A stretch of DNA of 64,000 nt from positions 1 to 64,000 of the forward strand of contig CALRTZ010000001.1 of the NCBI GenBank assembly GCA_943371235.1, written 5' to 3'. The stretch comes from CAJBVG01 sp943371235. GTDB lineage: Bacteria > Bacteroidota > Bacteroidia > Sphingobacteriales > Sphingobacteriaceae. Shown piece after piece: positions 42,306-50,640 of this stretch (position 1 is the stretch's first letter; each line of letters begins with the position of its first letter). The notes beneath the pieces were generated by a model that saw nothing but the letters and a program-made list of their open reading frames with translations, was not told the origin of the DNA and made no database searches. A program made the translations under genes and the position numbers.

Positions 42306-43325
42306 TTAATAACGGTATTCTTTAATGGTATCAATGGCAAACTTCACATTATCAAAAGGAATATCGGGCATAATACCGTGCCCTAGGTTAAATATAAAAC
42401 CATCCGTACCTTTCATTCTATCAAAAAGTTTGTGAATTCGTTCTTTGATTACCTTTTTATCAGCATATAAAACAAAGGGGTCTAAGTTCCCTTGTACTGC
42501 AATATTTGCTGGCAAGGAGTTTTTCATATTCAATAAATCAGCATTCCAATCTATCGAAATTACATCGGGTTTAGCTTCTGCCATTAATGGCGCAAACACT
42601 GAACTGCCTTTACAAAACGAAATAATTGGAATACCAGTTCTGTTTAACTTAGAAATTATTTGTGTATTATATTGATGAGAAAACTCCGTGTAATCGTCCC
42701 AACACAATGCCATTGCCCAAGAGTCGAACAATTGCAAAGCATTTACTCCTGCCTCAATTTGCATGTTTAAATACATTACGGTTACATCTGCAATTTTTTG
42801 CAAAAGTTTGTGTGCAAGTGCTGGTTGATTATGAATAAACAGTTTTGTTTTTTTGAAATCTTTAGACGAACCTCCTTCAATTAAATAGCTCATTACGGTA
42901 AAGGGAGCACCCGCAAACCCTATGAGAGGTTTCGTTCCATTTAATCTTTGTTGAATAACTTTAATGGCATCAGCCACATATTTCAACCTGTCTTCAGTTC
43001 CATCAACTAAGAGTGCATCTATGTCTGCTTCGTTTTTCACAGGGTTTGCAAACAATGGGCCCACACCTGCTTCAAAACTTAATTGCCCACCCATTGCTTC
43101 TGCAGTTACCAAAATATCCGAAAATAAAATGGCTGCATCTACATCCAATAAATCTATTGGCAACATGGTTACATCTGCAGCAATCTCAGGTGTTTTGCAC
43201 ATTTCTAAAAAGGAATATTTGTTCTTTATATCCCAATATTCTTTCATAAATCGTCCTGCTTGTCGCATCATCCATACTGGCGGACGTTCGGTTGGTTGTG
43301 AATTTGCTGCTTGTAAAAAAATCAT
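42306..43325 (-). CDS. hemE: Uroporphyrinogen decarboxylase HemE
   Basis: 339 residues, full length. It removes four carboxyls from uroporphyrinogen III to give coproporphyrinogen III. The signature RPPVWMMRQAGRFMKEYW (14-31) with the two substrate-binding Arg, AAILFSDILVTAEAMG (about 74-89, key Asp), GFAGAPFTVMSYLIEGGSSK and LGHGIMPDIPFDNV (C-terminal His loop) are all present. Last gene of the leftward haem cluster, separated from the response regulator by a palindromic heptamer array. Confidence 0.96.
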   Translation of the reverse strand: MIFLQAANSQPTERPPVWMMRQAGRFMKEYWDIKNKYSFLEMCKTPEIAADVTMLPIDLLDVDAAILFSDILVTAEAMGGQLSFEAGVGPLFANPVKNEADIDALLVDGTEDRLKYVADAIKVIQQRLNGTKPLIGFAGAPFTVMSYLIEGGSSKDFKKTKLFIHNQPALAHKLLQKIADVTVMYLNMQIEAGVNALQLFDSWAMALCWDDYTEFSHQYNTQIISKLNRTGIPIISFCKGSSVFAPLMAEAKPDVISIDWNADLLNMKNSLPANIAVQGNLDPFVLYADKKVIKERIHKLFDRMKGTDGFIFNLGHGIMPDIPFDNVKFAIDTIKEYRY

Positions 43326-43432
43326 ATTGAATTGTAAATTGTAAATTGTGAATGGTGAATGGTGAGCTATGAATTGTAAAAGTTGAGTGTATTGCTTAAT
43401 TCACAATTCACAATTTACAATTCACAATTCAG
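43326..43432. repeat. Heptamer palindrome, TGAATTG type
   Basis: Left arm (43327-43362) TGAATTG TAAATTG TAAATTG TGAATGG TGAATGG; right arm (43396-43432) is the inverse, of TTCACAA, TTTACAA and TTCACAA words. The stop codon TGA of the response regulator (complement of 43429-43431) is the start of its outermost word. It fills the whole gap up to hemE. Confidence 0.93.
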
Positions 43433-44124
43433 TCCGTGTATTTGTATCCTACCCCTCTTATTGAATGAAAATGTTTTGGGTTTTTAGAATCGTTTTCAAA
43501 ATATTTTCTGAACGATAATATAAAATTGTCAATTGTACGGGTAGATGGGTAAACATCATAGTTCCATACGGTTTCTAAAATCGTTTCTCTTGCTATGGCT
43601 TCGCCTTTGCGTTCAATTAGTAATTTTAACAACATAGTTTCTTTTTTAGTAAGCGATGTTACATTACCTGCATCGTCTACTAATTCGTAATTATTAAAAT
43701 TGATTAATTTGTCGCCAATTTTATAAGAATTTAGTTGTTTATGATCATCTCCTTTTAAACTTCTTTTTACGAGAATGCCAACGCGTAAAATTAATTCTTC
43801 GAGGTTAAAGGGTTTTGTTAAATAATCGTCGGCACCACGTTTAAGTCCGGCTACTCTATCTTCCGAAGTATTTTTTGCAGTTAGAAAAAGGATGGGCACT
43901 TCCGAGTTTTCTAAACGTATGGTTTCGGCAACTTTAAAACCATCAATTTCTGGTAACATTACATCTAAAATTACAAGGTTTAAACGTTCTTCTTTAAAAA
44001 GTTTTAAAGCTTTTTTACCATCTGTAGCAGTGGTAACATGGTATCCCTCTAATTCTAAATTGAGCTTTAATGCCTCTAGCAAATGCTCTTCGTCTTCTAC
44101 TAATAATATTCTGTAAGTGCTCAT
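43429..44124 (-). CDS. OmpR/PhoB-family response regulator
   Basis: 231 residues. Receiver domain: acidic pair VEDEEH (9-14), phosphoacceptor Asp54 in LVILDVMLPEIDG, and Lys in FLTAKN. The C-terminal winged helix contains LTKKETMLLKLLIERKGEAI and NVDNFILSF-like TIDNFILSFRKYFENDSKNP with SIRGVGYKYT, as in OmpR/PhoB proteins. It is encoded 11 bp after the histidine kinase and is its partner. The placement between hemL and hemE suggests that it may sense haem or oxygen status, but no target site is identified. Confidence 0.92.
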   Translation of the reverse strand: MSTYRILLVEDEEHLLEALKLNLELEGYHVTTATDGKKALKLFKEERLNLVILDVMLPEIDGFKVAETIRLENSEVPILFLTAKNTSEDRVAGLKRGADDYLTKPFNLEELILRVGILVKRSLKGDDHKQLNSYKIGDKLINFNNYELVDDAGNVTSLTKKETMLLKLLIERKGEAIARETILETVWNYDVYPSTRTIDNFILSFRKYFENDSKNPKHFHSIRGVGYKYTD

Positions 44125-44135
44125 ATAATTAGGGT

Positions 44136-44999
44136 TTAGAAAGTGATTTCAAAACAAGTTCCTAGGGGTAAATTTTTTCGTATAGTGATGCTTGCATTAT
44201 GGTTATTTACTACTTGTTGTACAATAAATAATCCTAGCCCAGTACCTTTCGTTTTACGTGTCATCTCATTTCCTGCTCTGTAAAACTTCTGGAATATTTT
44301 TTCCATTTCATCCTCTTTTATCCCACATCCTTCGTCGCATACCGTCAATTTTATCTGTTCATTCTCTTTGTAAAATCTGATGTCTATACGTGTATCTTCA
44401 TCAGAATACTTAACAGCATTTTCAAACAAATTATTAATCATAGAACCCAATGAAAAACGATCCCCAACATAATCTACCTGTTCTTCTATTTCTATTTGTA
44501 TGTTACGTTTGCCTTGTACATTTATTTTCAAACGCTCTGCCATGTTAAACACCATTCCCGAAAAATCAAATTCTTCTTTTGGAAAAGAATAACTTCTGTT
44601 TTCAATTTTACTAGCCAGTAACATATTCTCTACTAAATCATCTAACCTGCCAATATCATCTATAGAACTTTTTATAAATTGGTCGCGTTTATCTTTTTCT
44701 AAATCGCGTTTTAAAATGGTTTGTAAATAAAGTTTGATGGAAGCTAATGGCGATTTTAATTCGTGAGTAACGGATAGTAAAAAATTTCGTTGTTGTGTTT
44801 GAATGTATTTTTCTTTTCTTAATAATCTGTGAAAATAAATTGCACCAATTACCAATATTACAAAAAAGGTAGAACCTTCTCCCACAATCATACCTACTCT
44901 GCCGGGCTCTGTTTTTACAAGCAAATAGCCCCACCACACTAATTCTGCGAGTGCATAAATTAAGAGTACATAAAATATGGTAATTGGTTTACGCAACAT
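44136..44999 (-). CDS. Membrane sensor histidine kinase
   Basis: 287 residues from the ATG at 44999 (MLRKPITIFYVLLIYALAEL). A frame extending to 45044 would place 15 residues before the first helix and lie inside hemL, so it is rejected. Two membrane helices (about 6-27 and 41-57) enclose a short periplasmic loop of about 13 residues. Dimerisation/phosphoacceptor box SVTHELKSPLASIKLYLQ (His79), N box NLFENAVKY, G1 CDEGCGIKEDEMEKIF and G2 KGTGLGLFIVQQV. The start overlaps the hemL 3' end by 11 bp, so the kinase is coupled to haem synthesis genes. Confidence 0.9.
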   Translation of the reverse strand: MLRKPITIFYVLLIYALAELVWWGYLLVKTEPGRVGMIVGEGSTFFVILVIGAIYFHRLLRKEKYIQTQQRNFLLSVTHELKSPLASIKLYLQTILKRDLEKDKRDQFIKSSIDDIGRLDDLVENMLLASKIENRSYSFPKEEFDFSGMVFNMAERLKINVQGKRNIQIEIEEQVDYVGDRFSLGSMINNLFENAVKYSDEDTRIDIRFYKENEQIKLTVCDEGCGIKEDEMEKIFQKFYRAGNEMTRKTKGTGLGLFIVQQVVNNHNASITIRKNLPLGTCFEITF

Positions 45000-46374
45000 T
45001 GTTTCTTCTATCAAACACAACGTCGAGCGACTCGAACATTGCACGTTTTGCTTTCTCTAAATCTATTTTTGTATGTGCAGCAGATACAAAACCAACTTCA
45101 TAACCAGATGGTCCAACATATACTCCACGGTTTAATAATTCACGATGAAAAATTTTAAATTTATCCATGCTAGCAGGATCAATTTCTGCACTAGCTCTTA
45201 CGTTTTCTAATTCTGTAAATGCGAACCAAAAAATAGAACCTATTCCAAATATTTTAAATTTATATCCTTTTGCTTCTGCATATCGTTGTAACGCCGAAAC
45301 AAATTCTTCTGCTTTTTTATTCAGCTCTTTGTAAAAGCCTGATGCACTTAATTCGGTAAGCTGTGCAATTCCTGCAGCCATAGCTACTGGATTACCAGAT
45401 AAGGTTCCTGCTTGGTATACCGGGCCCATTGGCGACACCGTATTCATTATTTCTTCTGAAGCTCCATACATTCCAACTGGTAAACCACCGCCAATTATTT
45501 TTCCGTAAGTTATAATATCTGGTTGTATTTGATAATATCCTGCAGCACCTTCAAAACCAACACGGAATCCAGAAATAACTTCATCAAAAATTAACAATGA
45601 ATTATTTTCTGTACAAATGCTTCTTAGTTTTTCTAAAAATACTTTGTCTTGTAACAACAAGCCATTGTTAGCAGGTATTGGCTCAATAATAACGCAGGCA
45701 ATTTCATCTTTAAATTGTTCGAATGCTTGTTTTAATGCTTCTTCGTCATTCAACGGAATCACAATTGTTTCTTTAGCGTATGCCTCAGGAATGCCCGCAG
45801 AGCTCGACTCTCCAAAGGTTACTAAACCCGATCCGGCTTTCACTAATAAAGAATCCACATGCCCATGGTAACAGCCTTCGAACTTAATTATTTTATCGCG
45901 CTTAGTATAACCACGTGCTAGGCGTATTGCCGACATAACCGCTTCAGTACCCGAGCTAACAAAACGTAATTTCTGTATGTATTTATTATGCTTTAAAATT
46001 AATTCAGCTAATTCGTTTTCTAAAGCAGTAGGTGCACCAAACGACATTCCATTTTTTGCAACCTCCATTACTTTCTCTCTAATCTTCGGGTTGTTATGCC
46101 CTAAAATAAGCGGTCCCCAGGATCCACAGAAATCTATAAACTCATTTCCATCGGCATCCCAAATTCTACAACCATCGCCACGCTCAATAAATAAAGGTGT
46201 TCCAAAAACAGATTTAAAAGCACGCACCGGAGAGTTCACTCCACCAGGAAAATACTTTTTCGCCTTTTCAAAAAGCTCCGCCGACTTTACCCTCGAAATG
46301 TCTTTCTTATCAACCGTATTTACTACTGTTTCTTCTTCTGTTGTGCTAAATATTTTCTTTAATCCTTCTAACAT
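44989..46374 (-). CDS. hemL: Glutamate-1-semialdehyde 2,1-aminomutase HemL
   Basis: 461 residues, about 30 longer than usual. It converts glutamate-1-semialdehyde to 5-aminolevulinate with PLP. The conserved core starts near residue 30 (SAELFEKAKKYFPGGVNSPV). Then come RFVSSGTEAVMSAIRLARG, FEGCYHGHVDSLLVKAGSG, LLIFDEVISGFRVG and YGKIIGGGLPVGMYG with the PLP lysine. The first 28 residues (MLEGLKKIFSTTEEETVVNT and following) are extra, and no other start codon lies between them and the core, so they appear real. Confidence 0.95.
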   Translation of the reverse strand: MLEGLKKIFSTTEEETVVNTVDKKDISRVKSAELFEKAKKYFPGGVNSPVRAFKSVFGTPLFIERGDGCRIWDADGNEFIDFCGSWGPLILGHNNPKIREKVMEVAKNGMSFGAPTALENELAELILKHNKYIQKLRFVSSGTEAVMSAIRLARGYTKRDKIIKFEGCYHGHVDSLLVKAGSGLVTFGESSSAGIPEAYAKETIVIPLNDEEALKQAFEQFKDEIACVIIEPIPANNGLLLQDKVFLEKLRSICTENNSLLIFDEVISGFRVGFEGAAGYYQIQPDIITYGKIIGGGLPVGMYGASEEIMNTVSPMGPVYQAGTLSGNPVAMAAGIAQLTELSASGFYKELNKKAEEFVSALQRYAEAKGYKFKIFGIGSIFWFAFTELENVRASAEIDPASMDKFKIFHRELLNRGVYVGPSGYEVGFVSAAHTKIDLEKAKRAMFESLDVVFDRRNNVA

Positions 46375-46378
46375 CTTT

Positions 46379-46534
46379 TTGAATTGTGAATTGTGAATTG
46401 TGAATTAGGTATTAAGAATTAAGTATTAAGACAGTGAATTTGGTTTCTTAATACTTAATTCTTAATACTCTTTTCTATTTCCTATTTTCTATTTTCTTTT
46501 TTCTAATGACTAACTACTAGCTACTAACGACTAT
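46379..46534. repeat. Composite heptamer region, four word families
   Basis: From left: four TGAATTG words (46379-46406); a perfect 23-bp inverted repeat of TATTAAG/AATTAAG words, arms 46409-46431 and 46446-46468; a run of CTATTTT-like words (46471-46500); and ACTAACT/CTACTAA words (46507-46534) that end on the hemB stop TAG (complement of 46531-46533). The whole 156-bp hemL/hemB gap consists of such words. Confidence 0.92.
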
Positions 46535-47499
46535 TGTATCCAGCCTTTCTCTAACATCTCCCTCGTATGGTAACTAATAATAATATTAGCGCCGGCACGA
46601 GCAAATGCGTACATGTTCTCTATGGTTAATTTTTGTTCATCAATCCAGCCATTTTGTGCAGCAGCTTTCACCATAGAGTATTCTGCTGATACATTATAGC
46701 AAGCAACTGGCAAATTTGTTTGTGCCCTTAAATTACTAATTACATCTAAATAAGCCAAAGCCGGTTTCACCATTAATATATCTGCACCTTCCATTTCGTC
46801 TAAGGCTGCTTCTTTCATTGCCTCTCTGCCATTTCTAAAATCCATTTGATACGATTTGCGATCGCCTTTGTTGGGAGCAGAATCTGCAGCTTCTCTAAAT
46901 GGGCCATAATATGCTCCAGCAAATTTAATTGAATAAGACATGATGCCGGTATTCACAAATCCATTTGCATCTAAGCCTCTGCGCATCGCTCCAATTCTTC
47001 CGTCCATCATATCACTTGGAGCTACCATGTCTGCTCCTGCTCTTGCATGTGTAAGGGCCATTTTTACTAAGACCTCTACTGTTTCATCGTTGTGCACATA
47101 ATCATCGTGTAGAATTCCGCAATGCCCATGTGTTGTATAAGCACATGTACATACATCTGTAATTACAAAAATATTCGAGCCAAATTTTAATTTTAATGCA
47201 CGCACTGCATCTGCCACAACAGAGTGTTCTGCGAATGACGATGAAGCATCTTCTGTTTTGTGTTCGCCTACACCAAAAAGTAAAATTTTATTGACTCCAT
47301 GTTTTAATCCTTCTTCCACATCCTTTACTAATTCATCTATAGAAAAATGATGTATCCCTGGCATCGCATCTATTGCATGTTTAACACCTTCTCCAGGTAC
47401 AATAAAATAGGGATAAACAAACATGTCTTTTGATAAACGTGTTTCAGCTACCATTTCTCTGATTATCGGGTTAACCCTCGTTCTTCTTGGCCTTATCAT
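46531..47499 (-). CDS. hemB: Porphobilinogen synthase HemB
   Basis: 322 residues. It condenses two 5-aminolevulinates to porphobilinogen. Conserved elements: RPRRTRVNPIIREMVAETRL (3-22), the metal-binding cysteine region FVITDVCTCAYTTHGHCG (about 114-131, zinc-type C-T-C...H...C), KPALAYLDVI with the Schiff-base lysine, and the earlier Lys in MSYSIKFAGAYYGPFREAA. The stop TAG is the first triplet of the adjoining heptamer array. Confidence 0.95.
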   Translation of the reverse strand: MIRPRRTRVNPIIREMVAETRLSKDMFVYPYFIVPGEGVKHAIDAMPGIHHFSIDELVKDVEEGLKHGVNKILLFGVGEHKTEDASSSFAEHSVVADAVRALKLKFGSNIFVITDVCTCAYTTHGHCGILHDDYVHNDETVEVLVKMALTHARAGADMVAPSDMMDGRIGAMRRGLDANGFVNTGIMSYSIKFAGAYYGPFREAADSAPNKGDRKSYQMDFRNGREAMKEAALDEMEGADILMVKPALAYLDVISNLRAQTNLPVACYNVSAEYSMVKAAAQNGWIDEQKLTIENMYAFARAGANIIISYHTREMLEKGWIQ

Positions 47500-47506
47500 T
47501 TTTTGC

Positions 47507-47535
47507 TTTAGTCTTTAGTCATTAGTCGTTAGACT
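47507..47535. repeat. Heptamer array, TTTAGTC type
   Basis: TTTAGTC TTTAGTC ATTAGTC GTTAGAC then TAGAGACTATAG. A short array 7 bp upstream of the hemB start, one-armed, with a small inverted tail (AGTC...GACT). The remaining 90 bp to hemCD hold nothing else evident. Confidence 0.85.
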
Positions 47536-47616
47536 AGAGACTATAGTATTTGTTATTAAAATCATTTTTAAACCACTCATTCAACTATGCTTCGTTCGGG
47601 TGCAGACTCCGTGAAT

Positions 47617-47653
47617 TTACTCGCTACTCAATACCCGCTACTCGCTACTAATA
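47617..47653. repeat. Heptamer array overlapping the hemCD 3' end, GAGTAGC type
   Basis: On the hemCD strand the words TAGTAGC GAGTAGC GGGTATT GAGTAGC GAGTAAA run through the last six codons and the stop codon TGA (complement of 47628-47630). The C-terminal residues VASSGY of the protein are thus encoded by the array. Confidence 0.8.
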
Positions 47654-49223
47654 CTGATGTAACAGCATCCAACAATCCCGTATCATCCGCACGTTCCGAA
47701 ACAGCATGTACTTTTATTCCTTTCAAGGTTAATGCTTCGGCTGTACTCGGACCAATCGCTACTACTTTTGTTTTTATGTTTTCCAAACTCGATGAAAATG
47801 CTGTAACGTTCGATGGGCTTGTAAATACATACACATCAGCATTTGGTAATTCTACGTTTTCTACAGAACTGGTTTCATACACATCTATTTGTTCCACAAA
47901 ATGGTGACGAGATAAAATAGAGGAAACTGATTGTAATGATTGAAGTGCTTTCGGGAAAACAATTCGTTTGCCGTCTGCAAATTTGCTTAAAAACTGTGCA
48001 GCTACTTGCATCGGATCCGATGATTTACCTGAAAAGTCTACTTCGAATCCTTGTTGGTAAATTGCTTTTTCTGTACCCGGTCCAAATGCTGCATATTTTA
48101 CTTCTTTTGACAATACTGGTGCTTGTTTAAAAAAATGTTGCACTGCATTTTTACTGTTAAAGAAAATAATTTGTGCTTCGCTATAGTCTTGTTTAGGTAA
48201 AGCAATCGTTTTTGTATGTATGCCTGTAATGCCTGTAAGTACTGCATTTGAAGCCTCCAAACTTGTTTTCAAAAAGGAAACATCGTTGGTATTTCTGCTT
48301 ATAAAAATATTTTTTTCTTTTAATGGATTTGTGTTTAGTATTCCTAATGCTCGCTCAGCCATTCCTTCTGCGGTAGTAGATTCTATGTATAATCGCTGTG
48401 GTATTTCGTTTGCTTCTTCGGCTTTAGAAACCCAAAGTTTATAGCAATTATTTTCAAAAATTGCGTAAGCACCTAAAGGCATGTGGCAACCACCTTCAAA
48501 TAAATTCAATAGTTTACGTTCTATTCCAATACAATCTTGTACATCTGATTGATGAATGCCATTTAAAAATTCTGCTAAGTTTTGGTCGCTTTCTCTAATC
48601 TGTAAAGCTAATACACCTTGCGCAGGCGCCGGAACTATTTTCTTAGGGTTTACTTCGTATACTATTAAATCCGATAAATCTAATGCTAATCTGCTAACAC
48701 CCGCTTTTGCTAATAAGATGGCATCAAACTGCCCTTCTCTTAATTTCTGAATGCGAGTGGGAACATTCCCTCTAATGTCTTTTATTTCTACATCTTTTCT
48801 GAACGAAAGCAATTGTGCTTTTCTACGAGCAGAAGAGGTGCCAATAATTGCATTTTTTTTGAATGAAAATTCGAGTGTTCCGTCGTATGCTTCTTTGCGT
48901 ATTAAAATTAATTCTGATGGATCTTCGCGTTCGGATACTGCAGCAATTACTAAGCCTTCAGGAGACACTGTTGGTAAATCTTTATGCGAATGCACAGCTA
49001 AATCTATTTCATTTGCAAGCAATGCCTCTTCTAATTCTTTAGTGAAGAATCCTTTACCTTCTAGTTTATCTAAACTTAAGTGTTGAATTTTATCGCCTTG
49101 AGTTTTGAAAATTTTAAGCTCTACTTGTGCACCTAAACTTTCTAAACGATTTTTAATGTGGTGGGCTTGCCAAAGAGCTAAATCACTCCCACGTGAGCCA
49201 ATTGTAATTTTAATCTGTTCCAT
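47628..49223 (-). CDS. hemCD: Fused hydroxymethylbilane synthase / uroporphyrinogen-III synthase (HemC-HemD)
   Basis: 531 residues, two enzymes in one chain. Residues 1-300 are HemC: IGSRGSDLALWQAHHIKN, HSHKDLP (Asp82 catalytic), GTSSARRKAQLL, DIRGNVPTR, APAQGVLALQ, and the dipyrromethane cofactor Cys246 in FEGGCHMPLGAY. Residues about 304-531 are HemD: KNIFISRNTNDVSF, IIFFNSKNAVQHFF, FGPGTEKAIYQQGF, DVYVFTSPSNVTAF and VAIGPSTAEALTLKGI. The product carries out tetrapyrrole assembly and ring closure. No separate hemD is in the window. It is 16 bp downstream of hemA. The last residues come from repeat DNA. Confidence 0.93.
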   Translation of the reverse strand: MEQIKITIGSRGSDLALWQAHHIKNRLESLGAQVELKIFKTQGDKIQHLSLDKLEGKGFFTKELEEALLANEIDLAVHSHKDLPTVSPEGLVIAAVSEREDPSELILIRKEAYDGTLEFSFKKNAIIGTSSARRKAQLLSFRKDVEIKDIRGNVPTRIQKLREGQFDAILLAKAGVSRLALDLSDLIVYEVNPKKIVPAPAQGVLALQIRESDQNLAEFLNGIHQSDVQDCIGIERKLLNLFEGGCHMPLGAYAIFENNCYKLWVSKAEEANEIPQRLYIESTTAEGMAERALGILNTNPLKEKNIFISRNTNDVSFLKTSLEASNAVLTGITGIHTKTIALPKQDYSEAQIIFFNSKNAVQHFFKQAPVLSKEVKYAAFGPGTEKAIYQQGFEVDFSGKSSDPMQVAAQFLSKFADGKRIVFPKALQSLQSVSSILSRHHFVEQIDVYETSSVENVELPNADVYVFTSPSNVTAFSSSLENIKTKVVAIGPSTAEALTLKGIKVHAVSERADDTGLLDAVTSVLVASSGY

Positions 49224-49239
49224 TAATTATCTCTGCACC

Positions 49240-50499
49240 TTATTCCTTTATCAGAATGTCTTTTGCCATTACCATTGGAATACTGATGTATTTTTTTTCC
49301 ATGTAATTTAGTACTTTTTCCAATACTTCTCTTGATTGTTCATCAAGTTCATTAATGTCTTCTGCAAATACTGAATTTATAGCGGTATTTCTGATGTCTT
49401 TTATCTTCTGAGGAACAACTTGCATGGCCAACTCAATTTTACGCTGACGTACTAATGGACGAAACTCATTGATATTGGTTTCAATAATTTGTTCGGCATG
49501 GCATAATTCGCCATAACGCTCATCCATGTTACGTTTTATGGTTTCTTGTATACTTTCAATATTGATGAAATGCATTGGGTTATTTTCTACCACTTCTGCA
49601 TCTGTATCATTCGGAATAGCTAAATCTAAAATTATTTTTTTTGATTTCTCCCCGTTCAATAATCCCTTGTAAATTTCTGGTGTGATTATAGGTTCTGTTG
49701 CCGATGTACAAGTAATGATTACGTCAAAGCCCTCGTTATAGGTTTTTAAGGCTTCTAAAGGCATAGCCCTTCCTTCTAATTCGTTTGCTAAGCTCTCTGC
49801 TTTAGAGAGTGTGCGGTTAAACACTGTAAAATTACTTAGCTTTTGTTTCTTCAAATATTTTGCAAATAGTTGATTGGTTTCCCCAGCTCCGATAATTAAA
49901 AAACGTGTGCGTTCATTAATATCTATGTTTCGCAATAATCTGTAGGCAATAGAAACTACTGAAATTGGTTTCTCTGAAATTTTTGTATCTGTATAAATCT
50001 CTTTAGCAGTTTTAACCACTCTGTTCATACATAAACGTAAAAAATCACCTGTGAATCCCCATTCTTTGCACTCATCATACGAGTTTCGTACTTGTGCTAA
50101 TATCTCTTTTTCACCAACTACCAATGATTCTAATGAGCTGGAAACTTTCATTAAATGAACTAATGCTGCTTCGTCTTGATAAACAGATGCAGATTTTTTT
50201 AATATTTCTGAATTTTCAATTTTTTGATTTGATAAGTGCTGTATTACTTTGTTCAATACATACTCATTTATGTCGGTTTCTAAAGTAAAAACCAACTCCA
50301 CTCTGTTACAAGTTCCTATGTAAAAAAGTTCTTGAATGTTTAACTCTTCTTTCAAAGCGTTTAACACTCTCTTTTTTTCTTCAGGTGCTAACACAAGTTT
50401 TCCTATCTCTTTGAGCTCTAAGTTCTTGTGCGTAAATGCTATAATTCGTAGATTTTTCAATCTTATGGGGCTATTCAACTGCTTACAAAGTAACTTCAT
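49240..50499 (-). CDS. hemA: Glutamyl-tRNA reductase HemA
   Basis: 419 residues. It reduces glutamyl-tRNA(Glu) to glutamate-1-semialdehyde, the committed step of the C5 pathway. The catalytic Cys64 lies in FYIGTCNRVEL, the substrate site includes SSLESLVVGEKEILAQVRNS, and the NADPH domain has FLIIGAGETNQLFAKYLKKQ and VFNRTLSKAESLANEL. A dimerisation domain with LNYMEKKYISIP closes it. First gene of the leftward haem cluster. About 15 residues precede the usual first strand (LRIIAFTHKNLEL), so a shorter start is possible, but no alternative Met is present. Confidence 0.94.
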   Translation of the reverse strand: MKLLCKQLNSPIRLKNLRIIAFTHKNLELKEIGKLVLAPEEKKRVLNALKEELNIQELFYIGTCNRVELVFTLETDINEYVLNKVIQHLSNQKIENSEILKKSASVYQDEAALVHLMKVSSSLESLVVGEKEILAQVRNSYDECKEWGFTGDFLRLCMNRVVKTAKEIYTDTKISEKPISVVSIAYRLLRNIDINERTRFLIIGAGETNQLFAKYLKKQKLSNFTVFNRTLSKAESLANELEGRAMPLEALKTYNEGFDVIITCTSATEPIITPEIYKGLLNGEKSKKIILDLAIPNDTDAEVVENNPMHFINIESIQETIKRNMDERYGELCHAEQIIETNINEFRPLVRQRKIELAMQVVPQKIKDIRNTAINSVFAEDINELDEQSREVLEKVLNYMEKKYISIPMVMAKDILIKE

Positions 50500-50640
50500 A
50501 AAGAGGGTTTAAATGTCATTTAATTGTCAGAGCCATTATTTAGAAGAATTATAAATAAAGCTTTATCTTTAGTGTTTAACTGCTGAGAGTTACGAGGTTC
50601 TGAGCAGTTTAGTTTTTTCATCATCATTTTTTACACTTTT

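Noticed and set aside
45000..45044. Longer start of the histidine kinase
   Set aside because: It lies inside hemL and precedes the first membrane helix with a non-conserved peptide; the ATG at 44999 is better.
50578..50609. Inverted pair AACTGCT/AGCAGTT between hemA and the hydrolase gene
   Set aside because: Only 7 bp with an 18-nt loop and no T tract; such pairs occur by chance, so it is not called as an operator.
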